Origin: Terrabacter sp. Root85
GTDB lineage: Bacteria > Actinomycetota > Actinomycetes > Actinomycetales > Dermatophilaceae
Assembly: GCF_001429185.1 (NCBI RefSeq)
Contig: NZ_LMIW01000001.1
Location: 646,439 to 710,438, forward strand
Reading direction: 5' to 3'
DNA length: 64,000 nt
Under the pieces are notes generated by a model. The model saw only the letters and a program-made list of their open reading frames with translations. It was not told the DNA's origin and made no database searches. Within the stretch, counting starts at the first letter, position 1; every line of letters begins with the position of its first letter. Made by a program: the position numbers and the translations under genes. Shown in pieces: positions 1 through 8,781 of this stretch.

Positions 1-195
1 GCCGACGGGAGCGTCAACGAGGGCACCGCGTCGTGGGCGGACGAGCCGCGTTCGGCCGGCAGCGTCGAGCGCCCGGCCGAGACGCGGGGCAGCCGTCGCA
101 CCGACCGCACCGACGCGCTCGACCCGACTGACACGGCTGACACGGCTGACACCAGCTCCTCCGACGAGCGCGAGCAGCGCGACTCGACGGTGTGA
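1..195 (+). CDS. C-terminal tail of an unidentified protein (5' truncated)
   Basis: Only the last 64 codons lie in the window, open from base 1 to a TGA at 193-195. The visible tail is hydrophilic and low in complexity (Ser, Thr, Asp, Glu and Arg rich), with a DTADTAD stretch written by a tandem 9-base repeat at 132-149 and no hydrophobic segment. Its stop overlaps the GTG start of the next gene (GTGA), so the two are probably translationally coupled. The family cannot be named from this end. The frame is supported by the coupling and by codon bias only. Confidence 0.55.
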   Translation, partial: ADGSVNEGTASWADEPRSAGSVERPAETRGSRRTDRTDALDPTDTADTADTSSSDEREQRDSTV

Positions 196-788
196 GGGAC
201 CACACCGCCTACGTCTTCGACCTCGACGGCGTCGTCCGGGACTTCGCCCCGGGCGACGCCGACCCCGCGATCGAGGCAGCGCTCGGGCTGCCCGCGGGGC
301 ACGTCTCGGCGACGGCGTTCCGCAGCGAGCTGCTCCTGCCGACCATCACGGGCCGGCGCACCTTCGACGAGTGGTATGCCGCCATCTGCGCCGCGCTCGA
401 GGAGGTCGTCCCCGAGCCGGCGCGGGTGCGCGAGCACATGGCGCAGTGGCACGCGAACCGCGGCACGGTCATCGACGAGACCGTCGAGCGCCTCGAGCAG
501 CTGCGTGCGGACGGCCACCGCACGTACGTCTTCACCAACGGCACCGACCAGGTGCCGCAGGAGATGGAGCTGCTCGGGATCACCCGGCTCTTCGACGGCC
601 TGCTCAACACCGCCGACTTCGGCGTGGCCAAGCCCGACCCGATGGCGTATGCCGCCGCTCACCGCGCCATCGAGGCCGACCTCGGGCGCGGGGTGGCCCG
701 CGCCGAGGTCTGGTTCACCGACGACCGCGAGGACAACGTCGAGGCCGCCCGTGAGTTCGGTTGGGACGCAGAGCTCTTCACTCGCTGA
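192..788 (+). CDS. HAD-superfamily hydrolase (phosphatase-like)
   Basis: A 198-residue haloacid-dehalogenase fold protein, probably a small-molecule phosphatase. Motif I is FDLDGV with the nucleophile pair Asp10 and Asp12. Motif II is seen in VFTNGT, motif III in the lysine of FGVAKPDP, and motif IV in WFTDDREDN, in the usual order. The helical cap between motifs I and II fits subfamily IA. The GTG start overlaps the upstream stop (GTGA). A 10-base gap separates it from the convergent clpB end. The substrate cannot be told from sequence; GMP- or epoxide-hydrolase-N-terminal-like members look similar. Confidence 0.85.
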   Translation: MRDHTAYVFDLDGVVRDFAPGDADPAIEAALGLPAGHVSATAFRSELLLPTITGRRTFDEWYAAICAALEEVVPEPARVREHMAQWHANRGTVIDETVERLEQLRADGHRTYVFTNGTDQVPQEMELLGITRLFDGLLNTADFGVAKPDPMAYAAAHRAIEADLGRGVARAEVWFTDDREDNVEAAREFGWDAELFTR

Positions 789-798
789 GTGCCGTGTG

Positions 799-3360
799 TC
801 AGACGAGGTCGAGCGCCTCGCCGTCGGGGTCGACGCCCACCGCGACCGTCGAGCCGTCGCGCACCTCGCCCGAGAGCAGGCCGCGGGCGAGGCGGTCGCC
901 GATCTCCCGCTGCACGAGCCGGCGCAGCGGCCGGGCGCCGTAGGCCGGGTCGTAGCCGCGGGCCGCGAGCCACTGGCGTGCGTCGTCGGTGACCTCGAGG
1001 GTGATGCGCCGGTCGGAGAGCCGCTCGGCGAACGCCCGCACCTGCAGGTCGACGATGTGGGCGAGGTCGTCCCGGCTCAGGGCGTCGAAGACGACGACCT
1101 CGTCGAGGCGGTTGAGGAACTCGGGCTTGAACGACGAGCGCACCACACCCATGACCGACTCCCGGCGTGCGTCGGGGCTCAGCGTCGGGTCGGTGAGGAA
1201 CTGCGAGCCGAGGTTGGAGGTCAGCACGAGGATGACGTTGCGGAAGTCGACGGTGCGGCCCTGGCCGTCGGTGAGGCGTCCGTCGTCGAGGACCTGGAGC
1301 AGGATGTCGAACGTCTCGGGGTGGGCCTTCTCGACCTCGTCGAGGAGGATCACGGAGTAGGGACGACGGCGGACGGCCTCGGTCAGCTGGCCACCCTCCT
1401 CGTAGCCGACGTAGCCGGGGGGCGCCCCGATGAGGCGCGCGACGGAGTGCCGTTCGGAGTACTCCGACATGTCGATGCGGACCATGGCCCGCTCGTCGTC
1501 GAAGAGGAAGTCGGCGAGGCTCTTGGCCAGCTCGGTCTTGCCGACACCGGTGGGTCCGAGGAAGAGGAAGCTGCCCGTCGGCCGGTCGGGGTCGGAGACC
1601 CCGGCGCGCGTGCGGCGCACCGCGTCGGAGACCGCACGCACCGCGTCGGCCTGGCCGATGAGCCGGGCGCCGATGTGCTGCTCCATGTGCAGCAGCTTCT
1701 CGGACTCGCCCTCCATGAGCCGGCCGGCGGGGATGCCGGTCCAGGCTGAGATGACGTCGGCGATGTCGTCGGCGCCGACCTCCTCCTTGACCATCGGCTC
1801 CTCGTCGCCGGTCGTGGCCGCGGCCTCGCGCTCCTGGGCGGTCGCGAGCTCCTTCTCGAGGGTCGGGATGTCGCCGTAGAGGATCTTGGAGGCGGCGCCG
1901 AGGTCGCCCTCGCGCTGGAGCCGGTCGGCCTGGGTGCGCAGGTCGTCGACGCGGGCCTTGAGGTCACCGACGGCGTTGAGCCCGGACTTCTCGGCCTCCC
2001 ACCGGGCGTTGAGGGCGGCGAGCTCCTCGGAACGGTCGGCGAGGTCCTTGCGCAGGCGCTCGAGGCGGTCCTTGCTCGCCGCGTCGCTCTCCTGCTCGAG
2101 GGCGAACTCCTCCATCTTGAGCCGGTCGACGGCACGCCGGAGCTCGTCGATCTCGACGGGGCTCGAGTCGATCTCCATGCGCAGCCGGGAGGCGGCCTCG
2201 TCGATGAGGTCGATGGCCTTGTCGGGCAGCTGGCGGCCGCTGATGTAGCGGTCGGACAGGCTGGCCGCGGCGACGAGCGCCGAGTCGGCGATCGTCACCT
2301 TGTGGTGGCCCTCGTAGCGCTCCTTGAGCCCACGGAGGATGGCGATGGTGTCCTCGACGGAGGGCTCGCCGACGAAGACCTGCTGGAAGCGGCGCTCGAG
2401 GGCGGCGTCCTTCTCGATGTGCTTGCGGTACTCGTCGAGGGTCGTCGCGCCGACGAGACGCAGCTCACCGCGGGCGAGCATGGGCTTGAGCATGTTGCCG
2501 GCGTCCATCGCGCCCTCCCCGCCGGCGCCCGCGCCGACGACGGTGTGGATCTCGTCGATGAAGGTGACGATCTGGCCGTCACTGCCCTTGATCTCCTCGA
2601 GGACGGCCTTGAGACGCTCCTCGAACTCACCGCGGTACTTCGCCCCGGCGATCATCGAGCCGAGGTCGAGGCTGTAGAGGGTCTTGTCGCGCAGGCTCTC
2701 GGGCACGTCGCCCTCGACGATGCGCTGGGCGAGGCCCTCGACGACGGCGGTCTTGCCGACGCCCGGCTCGCCGATGAGGACGGGGTTGTTCTTCGTCCGG
2801 CGCGAGAGGACCTGGACGACGCGGCGGATCTCGGCGTCCCGGCCGATGACGGGATCGAGCTTGCCCTCTCGCGCGCGGGCGGTGAGGTCGGTGCCGTACT
2901 TCGACAGCGCCTCGAAGGTTCCCTCGGGGTTGTCGGACGTCACGGGACGCCCCCCGCGCAGCTCGGGGATGGCCCCCTCGATGGCGTCGGCGTCGAGGCC
3001 GAACTGGCCCGTGCGCGCGAGCGCGAGCAGGAGGTGGTCGGTGGAGACGTAGGAGTCGCCCATCGCCGTCATGTACTGCTGGGCCTGCTGGACCACGCGT
3101 CCCGCCGTCGCCGAGAGCTGCGGCTGCTGGGCGCCGCCGGTGACCTGCGGCATGGCGGCCATGGCCCGCTCGGCGACGGCGGTCGCGGCGGCGACGCTCG
3201 AGCCTCCGGCGGTGAGCAGGGCCGGGGTGGTCGTGCCGCTCTGGGCTGCCAACGCGAGCAGCAGGTGTGCCGGCTCGATGTTCGGGTGGTGCTTGCCCGT
3301 CGCGGTCGTCGCGGCCTGGGCGAAGGCCTCCTGAGCCTTGTTGGTCAGCTGTAGGTCCAT
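799..3360 (-). CDS. clpB: ATP-dependent disaggregase ClpB
   Basis: ClpB (853 aa, normal length) is a hexameric AAA+ chaperone that threads aggregated proteins and works with the DnaK system also encoded here. In order: Clp N-domain (about 1-140), first AAA+ with Walker A GEPGVGKT (Lys203), the long coiled-coil middle domain rich in [14 protein letters not shown]-type heptads, second AAA+ with Walker A GPTGVGKT (Lys608) and the pore-loop motif GYVGYEEGG. The start is the ATG at 3360, giving the canonical [13 protein letters not shown]; the frame stays open upstream, but that part is spurious. A HAIR operator lies about 50 bp upstream, so HspR repression with heat induction is expected. Confidence 0.97.
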   Translation of the reverse strand: MDLQLTNKAQEAFAQAATTATGKHHPNIEPAHLLLALAAQSGTTTPALLTAGGSSVAAATAVAERAMAAMPQVTGGAQQPQLSATAGRVVQQAQQYMTAMGDSYVSTDHLLLALARTGQFGLDADAIEGAIPELRGGRPVTSDNPEGTFEALSKYGTDLTARAREGKLDPVIGRDAEIRRVVQVLSRRTKNNPVLIGEPGVGKTAVVEGLAQRIVEGDVPESLRDKTLYSLDLGSMIAGAKYRGEFEERLKAVLEEIKGSDGQIVTFIDEIHTVVGAGAGGEGAMDAGNMLKPMLARGELRLVGATTLDEYRKHIEKDAALERRFQQVFVGEPSVEDTIAILRGLKERYEGHHKVTIADSALVAAASLSDRYISGRQLPDKAIDLIDEAASRLRMEIDSSPVEIDELRRAVDRLKMEEFALEQESDAASKDRLERLRKDLADRSEELAALNARWEAEKSGLNAVGDLKARVDDLRTQADRLQREGDLGAASKILYGDIPTLEKELATAQEREAAATTGDEEPMVKEEVGADDIADVISAWTGIPAGRLMEGESEKLLHMEQHIGARLIGQADAVRAVSDAVRRTRAGVSDPDRPTGSFLFLGPTGVGKTELAKSLADFLFDDERAMVRIDMSEYSERHSVARLIGAPPGYVGYEEGGQLTEAVRRRPYSVILLDEVEKAHPETFDILLQVLDDGRLTDGQGRTVDFRNVILVLTSNLGSQFLTDPTLSPDARRESVMGVVRSSFKPEFLNRLDEVVVFDALSRDDLAHIVDLQVRAFAERLSDRRITLEVTDDARQWLAARGYDPAYGARPLRRLVQREIGDRLARGLLSGEVRDGSTVAVGVDPDGEALDLV

Positions 3361-3408
3361 GCGTACTCCTGGTGAGGGGATCGGTTCACTGGGGTCAACT
3401 GGCGCTGA

Positions 3409-3429
3409 CTTGAGTCTATTCCACTCAAC
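3409..3429. promoter_or_regulatory. HAIR operator (HspR site) upstream of clpB
   Basis: CTTGAGT - 7 bases - ACTCAAC, one mismatch from the published HAIR consensus CTTGAGT-N7-ACTCAAG. It lies 49 bp before the clpB start and hspR is encoded at 8312-8764, so clpB is a predicted HspR target. Confidence 0.9.
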
Positions 3430-3458
3430 TTCGTGCCTGACCTGACGGTGACCGGCCT

Positions 3459-3890
3459 TCAGGTCAGGCAGAACTCGTTGCCCTCGGGGTCCTGCATGAC
3501 GAGGTAGTGGTCCACCTCGGTGAGCGTCTCGCGCACGACCGTGGCGCCGAGGGCGACGAGTCGGTCGGCCTCCGCGTGCAGCTGCTCGCCCTTGCCCTCG
3601 GCAGGACCGGGCACCCCGCTGACCCGGACGTCGAGGTGCAGGCGGTTCTTCGCCGTCTTGCCCTCCGGCACCTTCTGGAGGAAGACCCGCGGCCTCGCTC
3701 CGTCGGGGTCCACGACGGCATACGCGTCGTTGTGGCGCTCGGGCGGCAGCCCCCAGGCGGTGAGCGCTTCGGTCCACGTCGCGAACCCCGGCGGCGGGGC
3801 GTCCTCGACGTAGCCGAGCACCTCGGCCCAGAAGCCGCCGAGGGAGCGCGGGTCGCTGCTGTCGATCGTCACCTGGAACGCGCGGGACAT
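3459..3890 (-). CDS. VOC (glyoxalase/bleomycin-resistance fold) family protein
   Basis: A 143-residue protein of the vicinal-oxygen-chelate fold, of the short glyoxalase-like type found as several paralogues per actinobacterial genome. The ends show the signature: N-terminal [10 protein letters not shown] plus a tryptophan in the FWAEVLGY helix, and C-terminal [12 protein letters not shown]. The ATG at 3890 is preferred because AGGAG sits 5 bases before it, while the GTG at 3896 overlaps that AGGAG. It follows the 85-residue gene at 3900-4157 by a few bases, so probably the same transcript. Metal ligands are incomplete, so an enzymatic role is uncertain. Confidence 0.8.
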   Translation of the reverse strand: MSRAFQVTIDSSDPRSLGGFWAEVLGYVEDAPPPGFATWTEALTAWGLPPERHNDAYAVVDPDGARPRVFLQKVPEGKTAKNRLHLDVRVSGVPGPAEGKGEQLHAEADRLVALGATVVRETLTEVDHYLVMQDPEGNEFCLT

Positions 3891-3899
3891 CGTCACTCC

Positions 3900-4157
3900 T
3901 CAGTCGTGCGGATCGGGGTCGTACCAGCCGTCGTGGACCGCGGCGAGCGCCTGGAAGCGGACGGCATACGCCCGGTCGGACGGGGTGCGCACGTAGACGG
4001 CCCACTCGTGGGCCTCGGAGTCGTCCTCGCCCGCGAGCGCCTCTCGCACGACGCGGACATCGGCCAGCCCCTCGGCCTCGAGCTCGTCCGCGAGCTCCTC
4101 GGCGGTGTCACGCTCCGGCAGCACGATGAGGTGCTGGGCGTCGTCGGTCGGGCTCAC
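3900..4157 (-). CDS. Small acidic hypothetical protein
   Basis: An 85-residue acidic protein with no recognised domain. It looks like a compact alpha/beta protein: a strand HLIVLPE, a helix [13 protein letters not shown], a strand DVRVVREAL, and a long C-terminal segment ending in aromatic and Asp residues. Actinobacterial proteins of this size and layout are often annotated as ribonuclease-E-inhibitor-like (RraB), but I cannot confirm that. The GTG start is fixed by a TAGGCT box exactly 6 bases upstream, so the mRNA is probably leaderless. One copy of the GGCATAC motif lies inside (3963). Confidence 0.75.
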   Translation of the reverse strand: MSPTDDAQHLIVLPERDTAEELADELEAEGLADVRVVREALAGEDDSEAHEWAVYVRTPSDRAYAVRFQALAAVHDGWYDPDPHD

Positions 4158-4163
4158 GCGCCC

Positions 4164-4169
4164 AGCCTA
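4164..4169 (-). promoter_or_regulatory. Leaderless -10 box TAGGCT
   Basis: TAGGCT ends 6 bases before the GTG at 4157. Its first three bases are the TAG stop of the upstream GAF-ANTAR gene, so the stop codon is embedded in the next gene's promoter. Confidence 0.6.
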
Positions 4170-4856
4170 GGACCGACCGACGACCTCGTCCGGCTCGGCG
4201 CCGGTCTCGATGACGCGCTGGGCGACCTCGCGCAGCTTGACGTTGTGGTCCTGGGACGCGCGGCGGAGCACGTCGAAGGCCTCCTCCGACACGATCCGGT
4301 GTCGCTCGATGAGGATGCCCATGGCCTGGCCCACGAGCCGGTGGCTCTCGACGGCGCGCTCGAGGTTGGCCTCGTTCTGGCGGAAACGGTCGACCGTGAC
4401 GATCCGGTCCACCGCCTGCGCCAGCGAGTGCAGGAGCAGCTCTGCGACGGTCCGCTCGGCCACACCGGGAGACGGCGTCCGGCCGACGCCGGCCCACACC
4501 CGACACGTGGCGTGGATCCCCGACGACTCCATGAGGACGCCGCGGGTCCCCGCGTCCGCCGGGTCCACCGTCGCCCCGTCGAGGTCGACGGGTCCGGAGA
4601 GCACCTCACGGACGGCCGGGGGCAGCGCGGACGGCGGCACGACACCGGAGGCGCCGGCGAGCAGGTCGTGCTGGGTCGCGGTCACCCGGATCACGGCCTC
4701 GCCGACGAGCGCCTCACCGATGGCGGACGCGGCGAGCGAGAGCGCCTCCTCGAGGTCCTCGGAGCGGACCAGCAGCCGCGCTGCGGCGGCGATCCGCGCC
4801 GCGGCGTCGAGCCAGCGGTCGTCGTTCGCTGCGGTCGCCGGACGCAGGTCGGTCAC
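4167..4856 (-). CDS. GAF-ANTAR domain transcription antitermination regulator
   Basis: A 229-residue cytoplasmic regulator. Residues about 10-160 look like a degenerate GAF sensory domain, followed by a helical linker (SLAQAVDRIV). Residues about 170-225 form an ANTAR domain with the typical SHRLVGQAMGILIERHRI helix and the following VLRRASQDHNVKLREVA. ANTAR domains bind paired-hairpin RNAs and prevent termination. The same GAF-ANTAR module, about 60% identical over the last 60 residues, ends the sensor kinase encoded just upstream. The GTG at 4856 is chosen because GGAGG lies 4-5 bases before it; the open frame extends further upstream without coding character. That ribosome site can pair with an upstream copy of its complement. 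Confidence 0.88.
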   Translation of the reverse strand: MTDLRPATAANDDRWLDAAARIAAAARLLVRSEDLEEALSLAASAIGEALVGEAVIRVTATQHDLLAGASGVVPPSALPPAVREVLSGPVDLDGATVDPADAGTRGVLMESSGIHATCRVWAGVGRTPSPGVAERTVAELLLHSLAQAVDRIVTVDRFRQNEANLERAVESHRLVGQAMGILIERHRIVSEEAFDVLRRASQDHNVKLREVAQRVIETGAEPDEVVGRS

Positions 4857-4860
4857 GGGC

Positions 4861-4899
4861 CCTCCAAGGTATGCGTGGGAAGGCCCGCGAACTTGGAGG
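4861..4899 (-). promoter_or_regulatory. Inverted repeat that can hide the GAF-ANTAR gene's ribosome site
   Basis: CCTCCAAG at 4861-4868 and CTTGGAGG at 4892-4899 are perfect 8-base inverted repeats with a 23-base loop. In the mRNA the downstream arm contains the GGAGG Shine-Dalgarno of the gene starting at 4856, so folding would block its translation. The gene product is itself an RNA-binding ANTAR protein. Confidence 0.55.
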
Positions 4900-4997
4900 C
4901 AGGACAGTGTTGCATCCCGTGACGCCGTCGGACAAAGCACGACACGAGGCAATTGCGAGGAGCGACCAATTCCCGCGCGGCACAAGGCCGCACGCAC

Positions 4998-5028
4998 GCG
5001 ACCTCCGGAGCTGGGCCCCGGAGGTCGC
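4998..5028 (-). terminator. Strong 11-bp stem-loop after the hybrid kinase gene
   Basis: GCGACCTCCGG and CCGGAGGTCGC are perfect 11-base arms around a 9-base loop, 16 bp past the kinase stop and about 140 bp before the next start on the same strand. There is no U-tract, as is common for actinobacterial terminators. It could end the kinase transcript or act as an attenuator read by the downstream ANTAR protein. Confidence 0.6.
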
Positions 5029-5044
5029 GTCTCGACAGCGGCGG

Positions 5045-8000
5045 TCAGGCCTGGTCGGGGTCCTGCCCGCTCTCGACGACGCGCGCCGCGATCTCGCGCA
5101 GCTTGACGTTGCGGTTGAGCGAGGCCTGCCGCAGCATCTCGAAGCTCTGTGTCGCCGTGATGCGGTGGCGCTCGATGAGGACGCCGACGGCGTGGCCGAT
5201 GAGCCGGTGGCTCTCGATGGCCTGCTCGAGCTGGTGCTCCTTCTGCGCGCGCGCCTGCCGCGCGACGACGCGGTCGACGGCCTGGCCGAGCGACTGCGCG
5301 AGCAGGTCGCCGACGATGAGCTCGTCGCTCGAGACGAGACGCGGCTCGTCGAACTGCACCCAGGTCCGGCAGTCCGACTCGTGCGCCGTCGGGAGGAGCA
5401 GCAGGCCCTCCCGCTTGTCGCCGACCAGGACGTCGTGGCGGTGCGGCGAGGAGTCGAGCCCCTGCCGGATGCCCGGTTCGAGGTCGCCGACGGCCACCCG
5501 TCCGCGCGGGGACAGCACGACCGGCTGCCCCTTCGTCGGTGAGACGCGCAGGGTCACCGCACCGTCGAAGAGCACGGTGAAGCCGGTGACGGCCGTGGCG
5601 AGCACCTGGTCGAGCTCCTCCGCCGTGGCGAGGTCGACGGCGATCCGGGCGGCGAGCTCGCGCCGCAGACGGGACTCGCGCTCGCGCGTCTCGTCCCGGA
5701 CGACGACGATGACGAAGCCGTCGTGCTCCGCCGTGCCCGGCACGCCCGCCGACCGGACGTGGACCCAGGCCTCACCGCCGCCGCGCCGGAGGATGCGGTA
5801 GCGGTCGTCCTCGACGGGTCGGCCGGACTGGAGCAGCTCCATGCGTCGCTGGTGCTGGTGGTGCTCGTCGGAGGACTCCGACTCCGGGATCCACCACGGG
5901 TACGGCGGCACGAGCGGACCCTCCGCGAGCGACCAGCCGAAAGTCCGGGTGAACACGTCGTTGACCTGGACGACGAGGCCCTCGGCGTCGACGACGACGA
6001 ACGGCTCCTGGATGGCTCCGAGGATCGCCCGCAGCCACGCGGCGTCGCGCGACCGCGATCGCGCCCGCACGAGGTTGGCGGCGAGGCGCGCGCGGAGCTC
6101 CTGGGGCTGGAACGGCTTGATGACGTAGTCGTCGGCACCCTCGAGCAGCCCGGTGGTGCTGGCCTCGACGCCGGCCCGCGCGGACAGCAGGACCACGGGA
6201 AGGTCGCGCAGGCTCGCGTCGGCCCGGATCTCGCGCACGAGGGTCAGGCCGTCCATGCGGGGCATCATGACGTCGGCGAGGACGATCGACGGACGTCGGG
6301 CGCGCAGGTGCTCGAGGGCCTCGACCCCGTCGCGCACCGACACGACGTCGTAGTCGACGACGCAGTGGCGCGCGATGTAGTCGCGCATGTCGTGGTTGTC
6401 CTCGACGACGAGCAGGGTCGGACGCACGCCGTCCGGCCGCGTGGCCGGTGACATCGGGCCGGGGAGCTGCTCGGCTTCCGCGGACGACGCCTGCATCTCG
6501 GCCGCGACCGCGTCGCGCACGACCCAGCTGCTCGCCTCGTGGATGAAGGACTCGGCCGAGCGCGGCGTGATCGAGGGGCGCAGCGCGGCCCGCTCCGCGG
6601 GCCGGCCCCACGGGAAGGACACGGTGAAGGTGCTGCCCCTCCCCTGCCGTGACTGCACGGCGACGCGGCCGCCGAGCAGGTCGACGAGCTGGCGCACGAG
6701 CGACAGGCCGATGCCGGCGCCCTCGCGCGATCGTCGGTCGTCGCCGCGGTCGAGCTGCCGGAAGCGGTCGAAGACGAGGTCGAGGTCCTTCTCGGCGATG
6801 CCGATACCGGTGTCGGTGACCGAGACGGCGAAACCGGTGTCGGTCCCGCCCAGGTGGAGCGAGATGCGTCCGCGCGCCGTGAACTTCAGGGCGTTCGACA
6901 GCAGGTTGAGCACGATGCGCTCGAACATGTCGACGTCGACGTAGGCCTCGTGGTCGAGGTCGTCGCACACCACCTCGAACTCGAGTCCGGTGCGCTCGAT
7001 GGCCGGGCGGAAGTTCGCGCCGATGCCGGTGACGAGCTCCTCGACGTCGGCCTGGACCCAGTGCGGCTCGACGGCCCCGGCCTCGACCCGCGTGAGGTCG
7101 AGGATGCGGTCGACGAGGCCGGCGAGACGGTCGGTGTTGCGGCGGATCAGCTCGAAGCGCTGGCGCTGCTCGGGGTCCAGGCCGTCGGCGGTGAGAGCGT
7201 CCTGCACCGGTCCGGCGATGAGGGTCAGCGGCGTGCGCAGCTCGTGGCTGACGTTGGCGAAGAAGTCGGACTTGGCGACGTCGAGCTCGGCCAGTGCCTC
7301 GGACCGGTGACGCTCCTCCTGGAGGCGGCGGATGCCGCTCAGCGCCATCGCGACGTGCGCGGCGCACAGCTCGGCGTAGACCTGGAGCTGGGCGTCCCAC
7401 GGGCGGCGGGGGTTCTCGGTCAGCAGCAGGTGCGCGGTGGGCTCGAGCAGCCCGGGCTCGACGGCGGGCACGACGCGCACCGTCCGGCCCTCGTCGTCGA
7501 CCCCGTCAGGAGCCGGGTCCCCCGGCGCGCACCAGCGCAGGTCGATCGCGAGGTGGTCGAAACCGTCCGAGCGGAGCACCTCGAGGGCACGACGGCGTAC
7601 GTCCTCGGCGTCCTCGGCGTCGGCCAGCGAGGCGAAGAGCCGCGACGCGACGTCGGCGCGGCGCTCGGCCACCACCTTCGCGGTGGTCTCGGTCGCGACG
7701 TTGAGCACGCCGACGACGGAACCCGAGTCGTCGTGGATGGCGCCGTAGGACCACGTGAAGTAGGCCTCCTCGAGGTAGCCGGCGCGGTCGACGACGAGCA
7801 GCTCGTCCTCGACCCACGTCGCCGGGCCGCCACTGGTGACCCCCTCGAACATCGGGCCGATGACGTCCCAGACCTCGGGCCAGACGGCCCGCACCGGCCG
7901 CGCCCACGCGTCGGGGTGCTTGCTCTCGCCGAGGAGGGTGCGGTAGCCGTCGTTGTAGAGCATGAGCAGGTCGGGTCCCCAGCAGACGAGCATGGGGAAC

Positions 8001-8194
8001 CGCGACGACAGGCAGACGTCGACGAGGATCCGCAGGTTCGCGGGCCAGGACTCGACCGGCCCCAGCGAGGTCGCCGACCAGTCGGTGCGCAGGAACAGGT
8101 CACGCATGCTCGTCGGGGACGAGGGCACGCCGAGGCTCGAGGCGTTCGTCGTGGGGGCGCCGGGCAGGGCGCCCTCAGGGTGGTGCGGGGTCAC
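5045..8194 (-). CDS. Hybrid sensor histidine kinase with C-terminal GAF-ANTAR output
   Basis: A 1049-residue soluble hybrid kinase with no transmembrane segment. In order: a PAS-like sensor (about 30-165) of the type seen in WSATSLGPVESWP kinases, a GAF-like segment, HisKA with SHELRTP (His317), HATPase with the GIGL-type G box, a receiver domain with VLADVMMPRMDG (Asp641) and conserved KPF, a second PAS (about 715-820), then a GAF-like domain and an ANTAR domain to the end. The tail is homologous along its length to the neighbouring GAF-ANTAR protein. The start is the GTG at 8194, 4-5 bases after GGAGG. The chain implies phosphorylation controlling RNA antitermination inside one polypeptide; that is inference. 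Confidence 0.88.
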   Translation of the reverse strand: MTPHHPEGALPGAPTTNASSLGVPSSPTSMRDLFLRTDWSATSLGPVESWPANLRILVDVCLSSRFPMLVCWGPDLLMLYNDGYRTLLGESKHPDAWARPVRAVWPEVWDVIGPMFEGVTSGGPATWVEDELLVVDRAGYLEEAYFTWSYGAIHDDSGSVVGVLNVATETTAKVVAERRADVASRLFASLADAEDAEDVRRRALEVLRSDGFDHLAIDLRWCAPGDPAPDGVDDEGRTVRVVPAVEPGLLEPTAHLLLTENPRRPWDAQLQVYAELCAAHVAMALSGIRRLQEERHRSEALAELDVAKSDFFANVSHELRTPLTLIAGPVQDALTADGLDPEQRQRFELIRRNTDRLAGLVDRILDLTRVEAGAVEPHWVQADVEELVTGIGANFRPAIERTGLEFEVVCDDLDHEAYVDVDMFERIVLNLLSNALKFTARGRISLHLGGTDTGFAVSVTDTGIGIAEKDLDLVFDRFRQLDRGDDRRSREGAGIGLSLVRQLVDLLGGRVAVQSRQGRGSTFTVSFPWGRPAERAALRPSITPRSAESFIHEASSWVVRDAVAAEMQASSAEAEQLPGPMSPATRPDGVRPTLLVVEDNHDMRDYIARHCVVDYDVVSVRDGVEALEHLRARRPSIVLADVMMPRMDGLTLVREIRADASLRDLPVVLLSARAGVEASTTGLLEGADDYVIKPFQPQELRARLAANLVRARSRSRDAAWLRAILGAIQEPFVVVDAEGLVVQVNDVFTRTFGWSLAEGPLVPPYPWWIPESESSDEHHQHQRRMELLQSGRPVEDDRYRILRRGGGEAWVHVRSAGVPGTAEHDGFVIVVVRDETRERESRLRRELAARIAVDLATAEELDQVLATAVTGFTVLFDGAVTLRVSPTKGQPVVLSPRGRVAVGDLEPGIRQGLDSSPHRHDVLVGDKREGLLLLPTAHESDCRTWVQFDEPRLVSSDELIVGDLLAQSLGQAVDRVVARQARAQKEHQLEQAIESHRLIGHAVGVLIERHRITATQSFEMLRQASLNRNVKLREIAARVVESGQDPDQA

Positions 8195-8291
8195 ACGACC
8201 TCCGGGACTGGGGTCAAGAAGCTGCCTCCGGCGGCATTCCACAACGGCGCGCCCCGTCTGCTTGAGGCGTCCACAGTCTGACACACGAGCA

Positions 8292-8304
8292 CCGCCTCGG
8301 GCGG
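8292..8304 (-). terminator. Short GC hairpin after hspR
   Basis: CCGCC-TCG-GGCGG lies 8 bp past the hspR stop in the direction of transcription. The stem is only 5 bp and there is no U-tract, so it is a weak candidate for the end of the dnaK operon. Confidence 0.3.
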
Positions 8305-8311
8305 CGGAGAC

Positions 8312-8764
8312 CTAGCGCTCGGGCCGCCACACGACGAGCGCCTGCGACGACGGGGCGCGGGGCGGGCGCTGGCCGGGTCGGACCGCCACGACCTCGCCAC
8401 GTGGACCGACCGCGAAGACCCGGGCGCCGGCCGACAGAGCCGCCTGGGCCGCCGCCAGGTCGGCGGCGAGCTCCTCGACCCGTGACCGGAGGGCGGTCAC
8501 GTGGTTCTCGAGGTCGAGGATGCGCTGGATGCCGGCCAGCGAGACACCCTCCTGTGACAGGCGCTGCACGTCGCGGAGCAGCTCGACGTCGCGCGCGCTG
8601 TAGCGCCGTCCGCCCCCGCGCGTGCGCGACGGGGAGACGAGGCCGAGCCGGTCGTACTGCCGCAGCGTCTGCGCGTGCATGCCGGCCAGCTCGGCCGCGA
8701 CGGAGATGACGAAGACGGGTGCGTCGTCGTCGTGCCCACCGGGGCGGGCACTCTTGCGGGCCAT
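8312..8764 (-). CDS. hspR: Heat-shock repressor HspR (MerR family)
   Basis: A 150-residue MerR-type repressor that binds HAIR operators and in other actinobacteria uses DnaK as co-repressor. The N-terminal winged-helix is clear: ISVAAELAGMHAQTLRQYDRLGL then SPSRTRGGGRRYSARD, followed by a dimerising helix rich in Leu and Ala and a C-terminal tail VVAVRP. It is the last gene of dnaK-grpE-dnaJ-hspR, 17 bp after dnaJ. The ATG at 8764 is preferred because GAGG lies 8 bases before it; the GTG at 8773 would overlap that site. HAIR sites upstream of dnaK and clpB are its obvious targets. Confidence 0.95.
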   Translation of the reverse strand: MARKSARPGGHDDDAPVFVISVAAELAGMHAQTLRQYDRLGLVSPSRTRGGGRRYSARDVELLRDVQRLSQEGVSLAGIQRILDLENHVTALRSRVEELAADLAAAQAALSAGARVFAVGPRGEVVAVRPGQRPPRAPSSQALVVWRPER

Positions 8765-8781
8765 CGTCGTCACCTCGCTCG

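Noticed and set aside
376-1749. Long open frames antisense to clpB and to most other genes, including one of about 460 codons at 376-1749
   Set aside because: They mirror the codon bias of the real genes in very GC-rich DNA, lack domains and ribosome sites, and have Arg/Ala/Pro-rich nonsense composition.
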